Origin: Lingula anatina
Lineage: Eukaryota; Brachiopoda; Lingulata; Lingulida; Lingulidae
Assembly (NCBI RefSeq): GCF_001039355.2
Contig: NW_019775846.1
Location: 783,562-847,561 of the forward strand
Length of the DNA stretch: 64,000 nt
Direction of reading: 5' to 3'
Below the pieces are notes generated by a model that was not told the DNA's origin, searched no databases, and saw only the letters and a list, made by a program, of their open reading frames with translations. Positions 1 through 11,988 of this stretch are shown piece after piece. Made by a program: the position numbers and the translations under genes. The stretch's first letter is position 1; every line of letters begins with the position of its first letter.

Positions 1-1126
1 CTCTGCTCTTACTTACTTATGCCATCCATTATTCACGTAGCTGCAAAAGAAAGTGGCGATCTCTAAGAATTGATTGAAGATGTAATCTTCAAATTCAGTG
101 GCTCTTTTAAAGATTTATGAGCAACTTTTGACATATTTGAGACAGAATATTATCCGATTTCTCCAGGAATTGACAACTAACTCAACAGCTGAGTTTATTT
201 ATTGATTTGGGAATAGTAGATATTGTGAGAACTTTAAAAGAAACTGAGCATTATTATAAAGACTGCAAATAGGACTGAAAAACAAGTAAAATTCATTAAG
301 CATGTTTCTAGAGGCTAGACGTGGTATTTGGTGGCAGCGTCTAAAAAGACTGTATTTCTGATTATGGTAATTGGAGTAACAAGGTTGTCAATTAAGTCAA
401 CATTTGCATTGGCTCGTAGCTCATTTGCCGTAAGAGGTAAGAACACGTGCAGCTAGGTGAGACACCTGGTGTTAATTTTGCTGAACATGAAAAATGGAAA
501 GCAGCAATCTTTATTTTGAGCATAGTTGCAAAGAAAAAAGGGGTCAGGAGCAATAAAGACAATTTTGACGGCATAGGGTCTTTTTCAGCAGGTATTGCAA
601 AAACAAGCAGTTAGCTATATTTATGGTCATAAGTTTTTTATTCATTTGTATGCTCTTGCAATAGTTTTTGAGAAAATACCTTTTGAACACTTTTTTTCAT
701 GCATAGATATTATTTTACAAGATACAATCCTGCAAATCTAATGGATTTGTACAAAAGCAGTTTAAAAATATGGCCAAATGCACTTACTTTGCAGTAATCT
801 TCTACACTAGATTACTTCAAGTGATCTTATCATGATAAAAGATATTGAAGGAAGTGAAGAACGAGGAACTGAATAAGTTACCAGCAAACAAATGCTGAAG
901 TTTTAATTAGAACTGATAATTTCTATGTTGATTAAATGCTTGATTTGTGCTTTTCTGTCTCCTTATGTGTGCTAGTTTATCAAGACTGTAAATGAAACCA
1001 AGACTTCATCAATTGATTTTTTATGAGCTTGAGGTAAGGTTATTATCCAGTCTAGTCAGTATTTCCATCCATTTTCTTCTACTTGGTGCTACTGCTCAAA
1101 AAGACATTTAATGATACATTTTGCAG
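1..1126 (+). other. 5' flank, probably an intron of CDK14/15
   Basis: The first recognised exon begins with a 3' splice site in phase 1, so coding sequence must lie further upstream. Nothing resembling an initiating exon was found in this stretch. Confidence 0.5.
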
Positions 1127-1296
1127 GAGCTGGAGGTAGGAAAAGTCCAGTAAGGAGACATTACTCTGCAGCAGATATGTTGGTTACAATGGAGACAGAT
1201 ATAGAATCACAGCTCTTGGAGGTGCGGCGGCGGCCAAGGTCTGAAGGATGCTGTTATGTTGGCAAATTCAGTCCAAAGCGTCTCTCAAGTTTTGGA
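1127..1296 (+). CDS. CDK14/15: CDK14/15 exon: N-terminal basic linker
   Basis: Acceptor ttttgcag, donor gtgagt, phase 1 in and 0 out. It encodes the Ser/Arg-rich segment before the kinase domain ([15 protein letters not shown], then [10 protein letters not shown]). Comparable KSPxxRRHSS and SPKFGKAD elements occur in CDK14. This segment is less conserved than the kinase exons, so the boundaries rest on splice signals and frame. Confidence 0.75.
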
Positions 1297-3031
1297 GTGA
1301 GTATCATCATCATTCATTATTGAAATTTTCATATCCTGCCTACACAGTGTCACAGGGATGATAGCAAGACAGGGAGTACATGGTGAAATGCCTCTCACGG
1401 AGAGTATAATGCCTCTCACAGAGAGTATAAAATGACAAAAAAAAAATTTAATCACATTATCCTGGACTTTTTTACTTTCGGGCATTTGGACGATAAACAT
1501 ACAGCGCATGCTTATAAAACAATGAAATATTGTGCTGCTCACATAGGCTGACATCAATATAAATTATCATTGCAATAGTTGACAAGAAGAATGATATGTC
1601 ATCACTTTAATTGCATGCGCTGCATGTTTATCATCCATAATACTATAGAAACATAAATTTGCATATAAATGCTAAAATATGCTTCAAAATGTTTTATTTA
1701 AATTATTTAAAACATTTAGTTTTCTGGGTTTCAGCTGTGCCCATGATATATAAAGCAGCTTTAATCTTCTTAAAATTGTACAATAGCTATTAGAGGAATG
1801 TATTTTATATATTCACATCATACGTAAGTCCAGGATAATTTTGTCATTTAAGGCTTTCTGTGAGAGTTAAACACTACATAACCTTGCAAAGGCATTTCAC
1901 ATCACATTGTAATCAATATGTCAATGCTTTACCTGTGCTGGCAGTGACATTCCACCTGGTATATAACTCCCCCAATATTAGGGTTACGTTTACAATGGGT
2001 AAAATACGACAGACAGACCTAATAAGAAAAAGGGGTATAGATCTTATTGACTTTAAGTCCCCATAAATTTAACTTCCCCTTTTAAAGTTAAACCCACTTC
2101 ATACAGATATTTGCATGTTTTCTAGTCTCTAAGATAGCCCCCCTCCCTGGCACCCACACCTGGTCATACCATAATATTGGACAGCCTGTCTGAAAATCCT
2201 GGCAAAACCCTGGATAAAAGCCATTAAAAATTGGGAAAATATATGAGTTTACAAAAAATATGAATATCTTAGATATTTAATAGTATACTAGTAAGGATCT
2301 ATCATTCAGAATATCATAACTATCTTTCCTATTTTGTATAGCAGTGCTGCATGTTACCCAGCTTTTGGTTTTTTTAGTTGTTCTGGTAGGTGCTCAGAAA
2401 ATAACAGTGAGCATGCATTAGATTGACAAGGATGAAACTTCTCTAGGGATTTCCTTGAATAGATAAATTGTTTTTTATGCAAATGCCTTAGTTCAATTTT
2501 CCCTTTGCTGATGTCATCTAAAACAACCTTCATTAAGATGCAGGATTCCTTTGAAAAAGAAAGCCAGTAGAGCACCAAATAAAATGCATGACTTGCACCA
2601 CAAAAGCATCTTAGCAAATTGGATTTAGTCACTTAATTGGACGTTATTGGGAATAGGCACTAAATTTGTAGAGCTGTATGCAATTAAACCATTGTCAGTA
2701 GTTTCCAGTGGACTGTACTGGATGAGGAAAACAAAATTAAAACGTGAGAGAAACTTATTACTTATCCAGTGACATTTGGTCTTAAGAGAAATGGATGAAT
2801 TCAGAAGATGGGCCTTAACAAGAATTAGATGATTGCCTGGCATGGATTTAACCACATAAAAATTACTGTCTGTCACATCTGTGATTACAGTGACTCAGTC
2901 CTGCTCTATGGGATATGAAGTTCCTTTTTCCATTAAATTTGTTTCTATTTCTGTCCTATAAAGAATCTCTTTGGTGACATTTCAGTCCATATTTTTATTC
3001 TCTCTCAGGAAAAATAAAAAATAAATAAATA

Positions 3032-3071
<40 letters not shown>

Positions 3072-6071
3072 TAATAAAAAAAGTTCCTCTTTAACTCAGT
3101 GGTACACAATGCTGATAATTATCTCATTTCAATTATTTGAGAGAAATACTTTTGATGCTCAGTATATACACTTTATAATTGGTTTTAAATCAATTTTCAG
3201 CTTGATTCTCCATTTGGAAAAGCAGATGCCTATGAAAAGCTAGAAAAGTTAGGAGAGGGCTCTTATGCTACAGTGTACAAAGGTCTTAGCAAGTAAGTCA
3301 ATGCATAATATATTGGAAATTGATATAGTTTGATCATTATTAAAATATCTTTATAAAATAAAAGCTTGAAAATTGGTATAGTTGGATTCATACTTTGAAA
3401 CCATTTTATTGTAATCTTTTATTGTGAAAATTCTCACTTGTGGAAACTGCATATTGTGCACAGCATATTGTGTTGTAAGAACATGCACTTTGTCAATACT
3501 CTAATGCTATCAATTTTTCAAATCTTTTTTGTAACATTTTCTAAAATATCAAACTCCCAACTGACACATTTATAATTTTATCATTGTCAGAAACAAATGA
3601 AAGATTTCCCAGAGTATTTCATTATGAAGACTGGTTTATTTTAATGATATTATAGATATGATGATTTTTGTAATTCCAGCTTAACAAACCAGATAGTGGC
3701 ATTAAAAGAAATAAGGTTGCAAGAAGAGGAAGGTGCTCCCTTCACAGCCATTAGAGAAGGTGAGATACCAGTGTTATAATGCTACAGTTTATGAAATGAG
3801 TTGTCCAGTGTGTGCCATAAACAAGACATTAGGTTTATTATCTTCACAGTGATTGTTTTAAAGGACTTAAATGGAATGGACCTTGTGAAATATAATCTTT
3901 AAGTTTGATGAGTCTTTTCTTCACCGTTTGTATCTTTCACTTTATTTTCTTTTTAGCATCCTTGCTCAAGGGTCTCAGACATGCAAACATTGTGATTCTC
4001 CATGATATTATCCACACCAGAGAATCATTAACTTTTGTATTTGAATATGTGGTATGTAAACTTTTTGATATGTGGATTCTGTTACTAATATGATAAAGTG
4101 CACATTAAATTACAACCTAATTGCAATTCTGTAACTATCTCTTTTCTTAAATTATGATAGGCAAATGATTCTGTTTTTGTTTGAAAATATGAAACTAAGT
4201 TTCAGTGTGTGGCACAATGCCCATTTTGAAAATAATCAAAGGTGCCATGTAAAAAAACTCCTTTAAGGTTGTTATTTAAATTGCAAAATATCGCAGCATA
4301 CCTAAGTGTGTTTGTTTTTTGTACAAATTTCAGCATACAGATCTAAGTCAATATTTAGAGAAGCACCAGGGAGGATTAAATCCCCTTAATGTAAAGGTAA
4401 GCAATACATTGATGATAGAGTCTAGGATTAATTACTATGTGTCCATTACATCTTTAAGTCCAGCTGCGATAGAAAAACACAAAAAGTTAACTGTATGTTA
4501 AACTAGATAGACAAGTGTATAAAATCTGTGTAAAAAATAATAAAATGTAATTAAATTGACCAGTAATGACTTTTGGGCACATAATTGATAATTTTAACCC
4601 ATTTTTATAGCAGCTGGACTTTAAAGCAAGGTGTGGTAGTGAGATGGTTCTTGTGAAGATAGATAGATGGCTTTTAGATATGATGCATTATTTTTCTTAG
4701 TCTGAGCTAATTTATACCTTGATCATACAGGATTTTGGTTTGAAAAATAGTAATAAAGTTGCAACAATTGATGACTATTACTTTTATTTTATAAATGAAG
4801 AAATATCCTACAAATATACCTTTTTAAAGAACTGAAGTAATACATTTTATTTCTAGTTATTTTTATTTCAACTACTACGAGGGCTTTCATACTGTCATCA
4901 ACGGAGGATACTTCACAGGTGAATATTAAAAGATATTGAAGTTGTGTGAGGTACATCTTTAAAATAAGTGTCATATCAATAATTATTGAAAAACTTAAAT
5001 TGGTAGGAATTTTTTTTTTCAGTGTAAATCCCCGATGAGCTTATGTGTTTTTTCTCTCATGATTTTATCTTTCTATTAATCTGTCTCTCTCTCCCTCTAC
5101 AAAATAAAGATATTAATGGCACTGCAAAAGATAAATGATTTCATAGGGGCACAAGGAATTGACAGTGCAGACCTTGCATTCTATTTTTTTGAATCCCCAA
5201 TGAAATAGTAACTAGGGGATTTTACCTCTATTTGTGAATTCAGGAGGGAATTTAAATGCCAGCGCCAGTAAGGCTTTAAGATTGAATTTTCACAGAAGAT
5301 TAAGTACTCTGTTGTTGTATTTTGATTTAACTATGGTGAACTGAAAATCTTCTGAAAGTTGAATCGATTTTTTAAAGAATATTTTTGCATCATTTTGTAT
5401 AAACTTACTTAAATATCTGTACTGGCCATATGTTGAAGATGCAAAATTCATTACTATTTGATCAATTTGCAGGGATTTGAAACCTCAGAACTTGCTCATT
5501 AGTGAAGTAGGGGAGCTGAAATTGGCAGATTTTGGTAAGTTATTATGTCACCTATGGACAGGGTGGGGTGAAGTGGGGTAAATCTACCATGGGAATCATA
5601 TTTACTTTTATGATTTATTTTAATATATTTGATTTTTATTTTGATCAAGATTTGCAGTTTACACATATTTTAAATTGAAATTTTGCTGCAGTTTTCCATT
5701 GAGCTCCTTTCTTATATGAAAATAAATAGTCCTCATTATGCCAATGTGTGTGCACCTATTTCAACTACCATACCCATTTTCATTTGTTATCTTTTCTCCT
5801 TTTTTCAGGCTTAGCTAGAGCCAAGTCAGTCCCCAGTCGCACTTATTCCCATGAAGTGGTAACACTATGGTATAGACCCCCCGATGTATTATTAGGGTCT
5901 ACAGATTACACTACATCTTTAGATATATGGTAAGTCTGCTGATAGGTGGATACTGTTCTTGCTGAGAGGTCATATATTTTAATGACTATACATTTTAATG
6001 TTTTAATATGTTAAATTATAATTTTAATATGTTAAAACATATTTATTGTTGATTAAGTAAAATTGTTCTAG

Positions 6072-6157
<86 letters not shown>

Positions 6158-7923
6158 GAGTTGGTTTGAAAGATTTGTGGAGAAATAAATATATCTTGGA
6201 AGAAGTAAATTCAGGTTCCCTTTGTTTATCCTGATGTTGGGCTGACTACTCAGTCTATATTAAGTCATATGAGTTAATATTTATTTTGTTTGTGTATTTT
6301 TTTTCTAGGGGTGTAGGTTGTATCTTCACAGAGATGATATCGGGTGTGGCCACTTTTCCTGGGATGAAAGATGCATTTGATCAGTTAGACAAAATATGGC
6401 GGGTAAGCATGCATCTTGGATGAGAGTACAGCTGTACTTTTTCATTTAAACTGTGTTCTTCTGTATATTACTATGTATTATTGCACTGGAAGTATGTGCG
6501 TTACATATACTATGTTTGTAATACATAAATAAAACTTAAATTGTAGATATTGGGAACTCCAACAGAAGAGACATGGGAAGGTGTTTCAAGGTTTCCAAAT
6601 TACAAAAAAGGTGAGAATCTTTTTCTACTTTCAGTGCACATGAATTTATAAAACTTGTTCATTTTTTTCTTCTTTTTCATAATGTCATGTAGTTAAGGCT
6701 TATTAAATTTCTTTTATGGGATTAAAAACTTTTATTATAACATTTGTTCATTTAACTTCATTACCAACAGAAATTGCCAGTGCTTAGCAAGGAAACAATT
6801 ATACAAAAATTGAACAGCTGGATTTATTCCTTTTTTTTTTGGAAAGAAAGGAACCACAGTTTTTCTGCATCGTGTTACACTGAAGGCAAATTTTACTTAA
6901 ATGTTTCAGAAAATGTTTTGATATGTGGAATATTTTCATTTTAGGCAAATTTTACAAGTATTCCAGACAGCGTTTGTCCCAAGCCATTCCTAAGCTGGGC
7001 CTTGTGCGCCATGCCGAAGACCTGGCTAACCACTTCCTACAGGTAACATTGCTTAACCCAGGCCGTTGAATTAACTGGATTTCCCCATTTTTATATACAG
7101 ACACTAACTTGTTACTTGGTTAAATCCAATTTGTATAGCAGAATAAATGGATTTTGCTTCAGTTTTATAGCAGTTTAGTTGGTTAAGTAATAGCATAAAG
7201 ATCACATAGAGCTTACATTTAAAAAAACCTTTCATTGTTAACCTGATAATTTAATATTGTAGATAATGACTTTAATAATCTTATGACAAGTATTTTTATG
7301 ATATTCCACAGAGAATGATATTTCTAAGACATTCTAAGTCATAAAGTGAACAACAGATGTAACTGTTGGAGTAACTAAATTTTTTTTTTTTTGTAGTTGG
7401 ACTCTGCCAAAAGGATCTCAGCAAAAAATGCCATGTATCATGATTACTTCTCAGATCTTCCCCCAAGGATACATGAGCTCCCTGATGGTACTGATTTTGT
7501 TCCAATATAGATGATGTCCTATGTTTTATACTGACTTTGTATTGATATCATGGTGCAACATTTATGATTGTCATAATAGAAAAAAATGTTGGTATTTTTA
7601 TAGAATTTGCTTAAGGATAACCTATATTGTGTACTCGTTCAGTGAACAGCATGGCAAACATTTAATGCAGCAAAAGCAACTTTATAGATGAGATGATAGT
7701 TGATCTTAAAATGTTTTGATATGAACTAAAATATTTTGATTCTGTTGATAAACAAGTCAACTTCCATTGTCTTATTTTAGAGTTTTGAAAATATTTTCCA
7801 TTAATTTCAGTTGCCTCAATATACACCATTCCTGGGCTACGTCTGGTACCAGAAAAAGACCAATTACTCAGACCCACAATAAGGACTAACCCACACATGA
7901 GAACAGCAAGCCAGAAAGTATAG
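1127..7923 (+). CDS. CDK14/15: PFTAIRE-type cyclin-dependent kinase (CDK14/CDK15 pro-orthologue), 5' incomplete
   Basis: Join of 13 exons: 1127-1296, 3201-3292, 3680-3759, 3957-4051, 4334-4396, 4857-4918, 5473-5534, 5809-5929, 6309-6402, 6547-6610, 6945-7042, 7397-7487, 7811-7923. The join is open throughout and gives 400 residues. Counting from the first full codon here, the Gly loop GEGSYATV is at 74-81, the ATP-binding lysine is K96, PFTAIRE is at 107-113, the catalytic loop is HRD 186-188, DFG is at 206-208, and the T-loop position holds Ser221 ([14 protein letters not shown]), as in PFTAIRE kinases. Family knowledge: these kinases bind cyclin Y at the plasma membrane and phosphorylate the Wnt co-receptor LRP6. 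Vertebrate CDK14 and CDK15 both resemble it, so a single pre-duplication gene is the simplest reading. The C-terminal part (LDKIW, FPNY, LPD) recalls CDK15. The first exon(s) encoding the N-terminus were not found. Frizzled follows in the same direction. Confidence 0.95.
1388..1429. repeat. 21-bp tandem duplication
   Basis: Two adjacent 21-bp copies (ATGCCTCTCAC[G/A]GAGAGTATA) that differ at one base, in the first CDK14/15 intron. Confidence 0.85.
3011..3078. repeat. AAAT/AAT microsatellite
   Basis: A short AAAT run passes into about 14 AAT units, in a CDK14/15 intron. Confidence 0.9.
3201..3292 (+). CDS. CDK14/15: CDK14/15 exon: glycine-rich loop
   Basis: Acceptor caattttcag, donor gtaagt, ends phase 2. 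It encodes [19 protein letters not shown] and the start of the kinase N-lobe with the nucleotide-binding glycine loop. Confidence 0.95.
3680..3759 (+). CDS. CDK14/15: CDK14/15 exon: ATP lysine and PFTAIRE helix
   Basis: Acceptor taattccag, donor gtgaga, ends phase 1. It encodes the ATP-binding lysine (IVALKEIRL) and the diagnostic PFTAIRE cyclin-binding helix, the basis of the family assignment. Confidence 0.95.
3957..4051 (+). CDS. CDK14/15: CDK14/15 exon: N-lobe to hinge
   Basis: Acceptor ctttttag, donor gtatgt, ends phase 0. It encodes [19 protein letters not shown] and the hinge VFEYV, nearly invariant in CDK14. Confidence 0.95.
4334..4396 (+). CDS. CDK14/15: CDK14/15 exon: start of C-lobe
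   Basis: Acceptor caaatttcag, donor gtaagc, 21 codons, phase 0 on both sides. It encodes [14 protein letters not shown] and LNPLNVK. Confidence 0.93.
4857..4918 (+). CDS. CDK14/15: CDK14/15 exon: helix before the catalytic loop
   Basis: Too short to stand out as an ORF. Found by looking for the segment missing between the flanking exons. Acceptor atttctag, donor gtgaat, ends phase 2. It encodes [20 protein letters not shown], which joins in frame to the RDLKPQN exon. Confidence 0.95.
5473..5534 (+). CDS. CDK14/15: CDK14/15 exon: catalytic loop and DFG
   Basis: Acceptor atttgcag, donor gtaagt. It encodes [11 protein letters not shown] and LKLADFG, so the catalytic aspartate and the metal-binding DFG are intact. 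Ends phase 1. Confidence 0.96.
5809..5929 (+). CDS. CDK14/15: CDK14/15 exon: activation segment
   Basis: Acceptor ttttttcag, donor gtaagt, ends phase 2. It encodes the activation segment: [30 protein letters not shown] serine sits where CDK2 has the activating Thr160. PPD replaces APE, as in the PFTAIRE family. Confidence 0.96.
6078..6153. repeat. TA dinucleotide microsatellite
   Basis: About 37 uninterrupted AT/TA units in the intron after the activation-segment exon. Confidence 0.95.
6309..6402 (+). CDS. CDK14/15: CDK14/15 exon: C-lobe WGVGCIF
   Basis: Acceptor tttttctag, donor gtaagc, ends phase 0. It encodes [19 protein letters not shown] and LDKIWR. Confidence 0.95.
6547..6610 (+). CDS. 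CDK14/15: CDK14/15 exon: [10 protein letters not shown]
   Basis: Acceptor aattgtag, donor gtgaga, ends phase 1. It encodes [13 protein letters not shown] and FPNYKK, the CDK-family C-lobe insert. Confidence 0.95.
6945..7042 (+). CDS. CDK14/15: CDK14/15 exon: late C-lobe
   Basis: Acceptor cattttag, donor gtaaca, ends phase 0. It encodes a basic, more variable segment ([11 protein letters not shown]) and the conserved [11 protein letters not shown] helix. Confidence 0.94.
7397..7487 (+). CDS. CDK14/15: CDK14/15 exon: end of kinase domain
   Basis: Acceptor ttttgtag, donor gtactg. It encodes [20 protein letters not shown]. The donor is weak. If it is not used, the frame reads 7 further codons to a TAG at 7508-7510, which would give a shorter C-terminus. 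Confidence 0.93.
7811..7923 (+). CDS. CDK14/15: CDK14/15 last coding exon
   Basis: Acceptor ttaatttcag. Joined at phase 1 it reads [17 protein letters not shown]. This aligns with the post-kinase segment of vertebrate CDK14/15 (xSIFTVPxxRLxPE), which supports use of the weak upstream donor. A short basic tail ends at TAG 7921-7923. Confidence 0.9.
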
Positions 7924-10900
7924 TATTATCCAGCACTAGGTAGGAATCATTGGTAGCTTTAGAAATTTTATCTTGTATCAAAATGCATATAGTGTCAGTT
8001 AGTGAGTTATATTTCTTTCAACATATTAATTTCATGACTTACCATATCTTTCCTTTTAAGTTATTCTTATAAGATTAATTTGTAAAATTGCTTCATGCCA
8101 GCCTTGAACGATCTTCTAGTTATTTTTGTTGGAATGCATTTAAAGACACCAATAATACTTTAAAATTTTGTATCATGACTGAAGAAGTATGACTCACTCT
8201 GAATCACCTCAATATGAAGATTACAGGAAATTCTAAAAAAAAAGTTAATTACTTTAAATACATGGGAATTCTATCTGTCAACATTAATCTAAAGGCAGCA
8301 GTAAATTTAAGAAAAATGACAGATACCAATGACTCAGATTGGTTAATTTGAAAATGTGAACTTTCATATTTTCCAGGTGATCCCAAGGTGGACCCCTTGT
8401 AACACAGGGTTAGGACCCCATGATTCTAGGGTCAGTGATGACAAACATTGGAACATGGGACATCAATGCAACAAAACATGGCCTATAGTGTAGCAGTATT
8501 TCAGTGGTCATTTGAAGAGAATTAAATTTTCTCTACCTAGTATTCAAGAATCTAAGTTTTTAAGGCCATCACAGCTGAGCTGATGTGATTTGTTGTGGAC
8601 AGTTAATGTGTTTTTACACATTTGATCTGATTGTTGTTTTAAAGAATTCTTATTAGGAAAAACTGTTCTCAGAATCAAGAGCGCTTATCAGTTTGGATTT
8701 TCAAATGCTGAGAAGTCAAAGGTCAAAATTAATTCAGGGATGAGTGATGCAGAAATTGTGGTCAAACTTACTACTGGGACTCGAGCGGGGATGCCATGAC
8801 TAACTTGGAAGATTTATTTTCTGAAAATAATAACCTCTGTGAAAGACTTTGTGAGGATAACATGAATATTTTCAAATATGTACAGTGGGCATTTCATTAT
8901 AATTATAAAAGGGTTTTATGTCTACAATTTATTGAATTGGAAAGAAAGCGTTGGGATCCTGCAATTTGAGAGAATGCATACAGACCTTGCTCTGGAAATA
9001 ATTAAATGTTTAAAAAAAAATCACTATCACTGTTTAAGGCACACCAAATGAGTTGATTTTTAAAGTCAACTGGTGCTATCTACAAAATTTTTTTTATGCT
9101 CAGAATAAGATTGTACACAAGAAAAACGATCTTCCCAATCTTGGAAATTGAATGATGGTGTATCATCTACTAGTATGTGAATGTGTAAACTACCATCAGC
9201 TATTATTGTAATACTTCCAGTCTTGTGGTCCAGAATCAAAGAAGTTCACTTTAGATATCAACTTCATTAGCAATGTACAATTTGTGGACAAGGATTTTTG
9301 TCACCAGTGTATTTAAGGAGCTTATTTCTCACCAGAATCTTTAGTTAGAGTGCCCTTAACCCCTCTGAGACTACCTGTGCCAAATGTTGTGGTCCCATGT
9401 GTCGTGTGGACTGATGCCAGGTGCAATCCTGCCATTCTTCATTTAATGCATCAGTTTCCCCATCAAGGATTTCTTTTCCATTTTTCTGCCAAAACTGTCA
9501 TATTTTGGTCCTTTCTATCTCATAAACAATTATGAATATTTTATGTTCAGCTGGTTGAGAAAGTATGTGTTCAAGAGTGAATAACAATTTTAGTTTTACA
9601 GATAGTTTTACAGATGAGCTGGAATAATTTCACCATGCTTATAATGATACATAGTTAGATTTGGTTGAAGAGGAGCACTTTTAGTGGATCTGTAGTGCAA
9701 ATGCATTTTTGGAATCTTGCACTTTTTTGAGAGGGTGGTTACGGAAAGTACATAGATTGAATTGTATTTAATTTATCTGAGATGGATGGTTATTTATCAT
9801 AGAGTATGTTTTGAAAATAATAGATTTCCGTTTATAACAAGACCATGTCACATAGACACATCTCCTGGCTAAAATAAAAAGGATAATAGGGACACAACTT
9901 AATTTTAAAGTTTATTTATACTAAATATAAATTACATCACTTGATGGTAGGTACAAGAGCAAGAATGTTTGTTATGAAGGAAGTTCTTCCTTTTGTGCAG
10001 TCACAGTAGAATATACTAGTGAGTTTTGCACAAGCTTTACTTAAATCACTTCAGTGGAGTAATCTTTCCTTCTCCTTTTTAATCTTTTTATGTTTCCATA
10101 CTATATTTTAATATAGTAATGTAATGACAGAACATACAATACCAAAATTAATGAAACTATTACAGGTGAACATGTGACAAAATTACTTGATAATCATTAG
10201 TAAAATATGCAAGCATAGAATCCATCTTAGGTAGATGTCATGGATCCGAACAAAAATGCTTTGAGAGTGTTGAATATTTTTGGCAGAAAACTACTTGCTT
10301 ATTGGCTACAGTATTTCAAATATAATTAAATTTAGGTGCTTGCTTGGCTCATTAGATAAATGTAACAAAATATGTTAATTCAAAATGTGATATTTTGAAA
10401 TGTCTGTGACGCAAATGCAGATGAGGCAGTAGAGAACCATGAGGGTATATTTATTGTGCATCCATGTCGGTTATTTAACTGACAGCTGTCTATTGTTTGT
10501 GTGAAACCAGCTTCAACAATGAGATTTTTGCATGATCGTTTTCTTTTCCTTGTTTACCAATTCATGTATCATGCAACTAGATGCCAAATGGTGGTTGAAA
10601 TTTCACAGAGAGCTCAAAGCATAAGATATCTTTTGAAGTGTTACGTTAGGAGTATGATATTTAAAAGTGATGCACTGAAAGCTCACCAGACATTTCTATG
10701 TTCTCAGCAGAGTTGAAGCTTTCCATGTTCATGGTGCCATATTAAGTGGTCCCCATAATTTTACATACTTGTACCACAGTGTGGGTAAATGCTTTTTGAG
10801 ATGCATCAGATGGTGTGAAAAGCAACTGGTTGCAAGTTTTTTTAATGCTGCTCATCTGTTGCTATCTAGTTAACTTGTCTTATTTTACTATAGTCTATAG

Positions 10901-11222
10901 AGGCTGTATGAAACCAGTGAGAGAAACCATATTGAAAGGGTAATATCAACAAAAATGTGAATACAAGATGAAAAGAAACAATCACAATAGTTCACATATA
11001 TATGTCTTATTCACAGACTGTATAGATTATTAGTGTGTTCAGCACACATATGCATCGACTTCTATATATATATGGTAACATACCTTATGAACTTGACTTG
11101 CACAGCAAAGTATGTAAAATGCATAAAATTGATAATAAAGACAGATCATATGTAAACATTATGAACTTCTTGATATAAGTGGGATATTTAATCTGAAGGT
11201 TATGTTTGCAACATTTAAAAAA
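7924..11222 (+). other. CDK14/15 3' UTR and intergenic DNA
   Basis: No convincing coding exon was seen. The first canonical AATAAA is at 9873-9878, with ATTAAA at 8521 and 9001 and AATAAA at 11134-11139. The kinase transcript probably ends at one of these; which one cannot be told from sequence alone. Confidence 0.4.
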
Positions 11223-11302
11223 TCATGATTGTGCTAGGGGATCCTCAGACGCATTTTCATAAACAGCTTTAGACCGAGAATGGCATACGGGAAGAATCGA
11301 CT
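11223..11302 (-). CDS. Possible minus-strand terminal exon
   Basis: A strong minus-strand acceptor (ttcattttcag) is followed by 26 codons ending in TGA, reading SRSKAVYENASEDPLAQS at the end. It looks like the cytoplasmic tail of a small membrane protein. Its link to the exon at 11683-11809 is unproven. Confidence 0.2.
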
Positions 11303-11682
11303 CTGAAAATGAAAAGAAATTAAAGGTTGCCTAACATTTGATTTGCTTACCGTTTTGGACCTTTATTATTTTTTAAAATTGAAATCCACAGGATAAGCGA
11401 TAAAATTTTAAAAAGTATCGACGCAATATTGGAACCCCAGGGGCTAATATTAGCGCATATGAATAGGTGGACATTTCTTAGGTATATAATAGCGGATGAA
11501 TAAATGACGAAAGTAATTCTTAATTACCGTTTATTTCTTTTATGTAAGCAACAAACCAAATTCCTGAAAGAAACTGAGCCCTTTGCAAATTTACGTGTGG
11601 TACTACCCGCGCGAAAAGTCAAACAATGGAAATTGAGAGAATAATGAAGACGGTAATCCCCGAATCGAAATAAAGAACTCAC

Positions 11683-11809
11683 ATGGCTTCAGCTCCCTTA
11701 TTTGACACTGAGCAAATTTAGTCAGTTGATTCAAAGTTCTGACACTGTTTAAGTAGGTTATATTTGCTAAAATGATGGCCATGACAACAGCCACAATGAT
11801 AATTGACTC
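11683..11809 (-). CDS. Possible minus-strand exon encoding a membrane segment
   Basis: On the minus strand an acceptor (acccccag) and a consensus donor (gtgagt) bracket 127 nt that are open in one frame. It reads ESIIIVAVVMAIILANI, a plausible single transmembrane helix, then NSVRTLNQLTKFAQ. No family was recognised. Joining it directly to the acceptor at 11302 would create a stop at the junction, so a further exon would be needed or the protein ends there. Confidence 0.2.
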
Positions 11810-11988
11810 CTGGGGGTATATGGCGGATCAGGAGATTAACGGGAATATTGGAGATAAGGTGCCTTTGTGTAGATTCCTCTGTGAACAAAACAGAAGTAAT
11901 GCGTTATTTATTTATTTATGAAAGATAAACAGTATCGTAATAGTTATGAAGCCATGTTTACGTCAAATTGTTCTTGAGAACATTCTAC

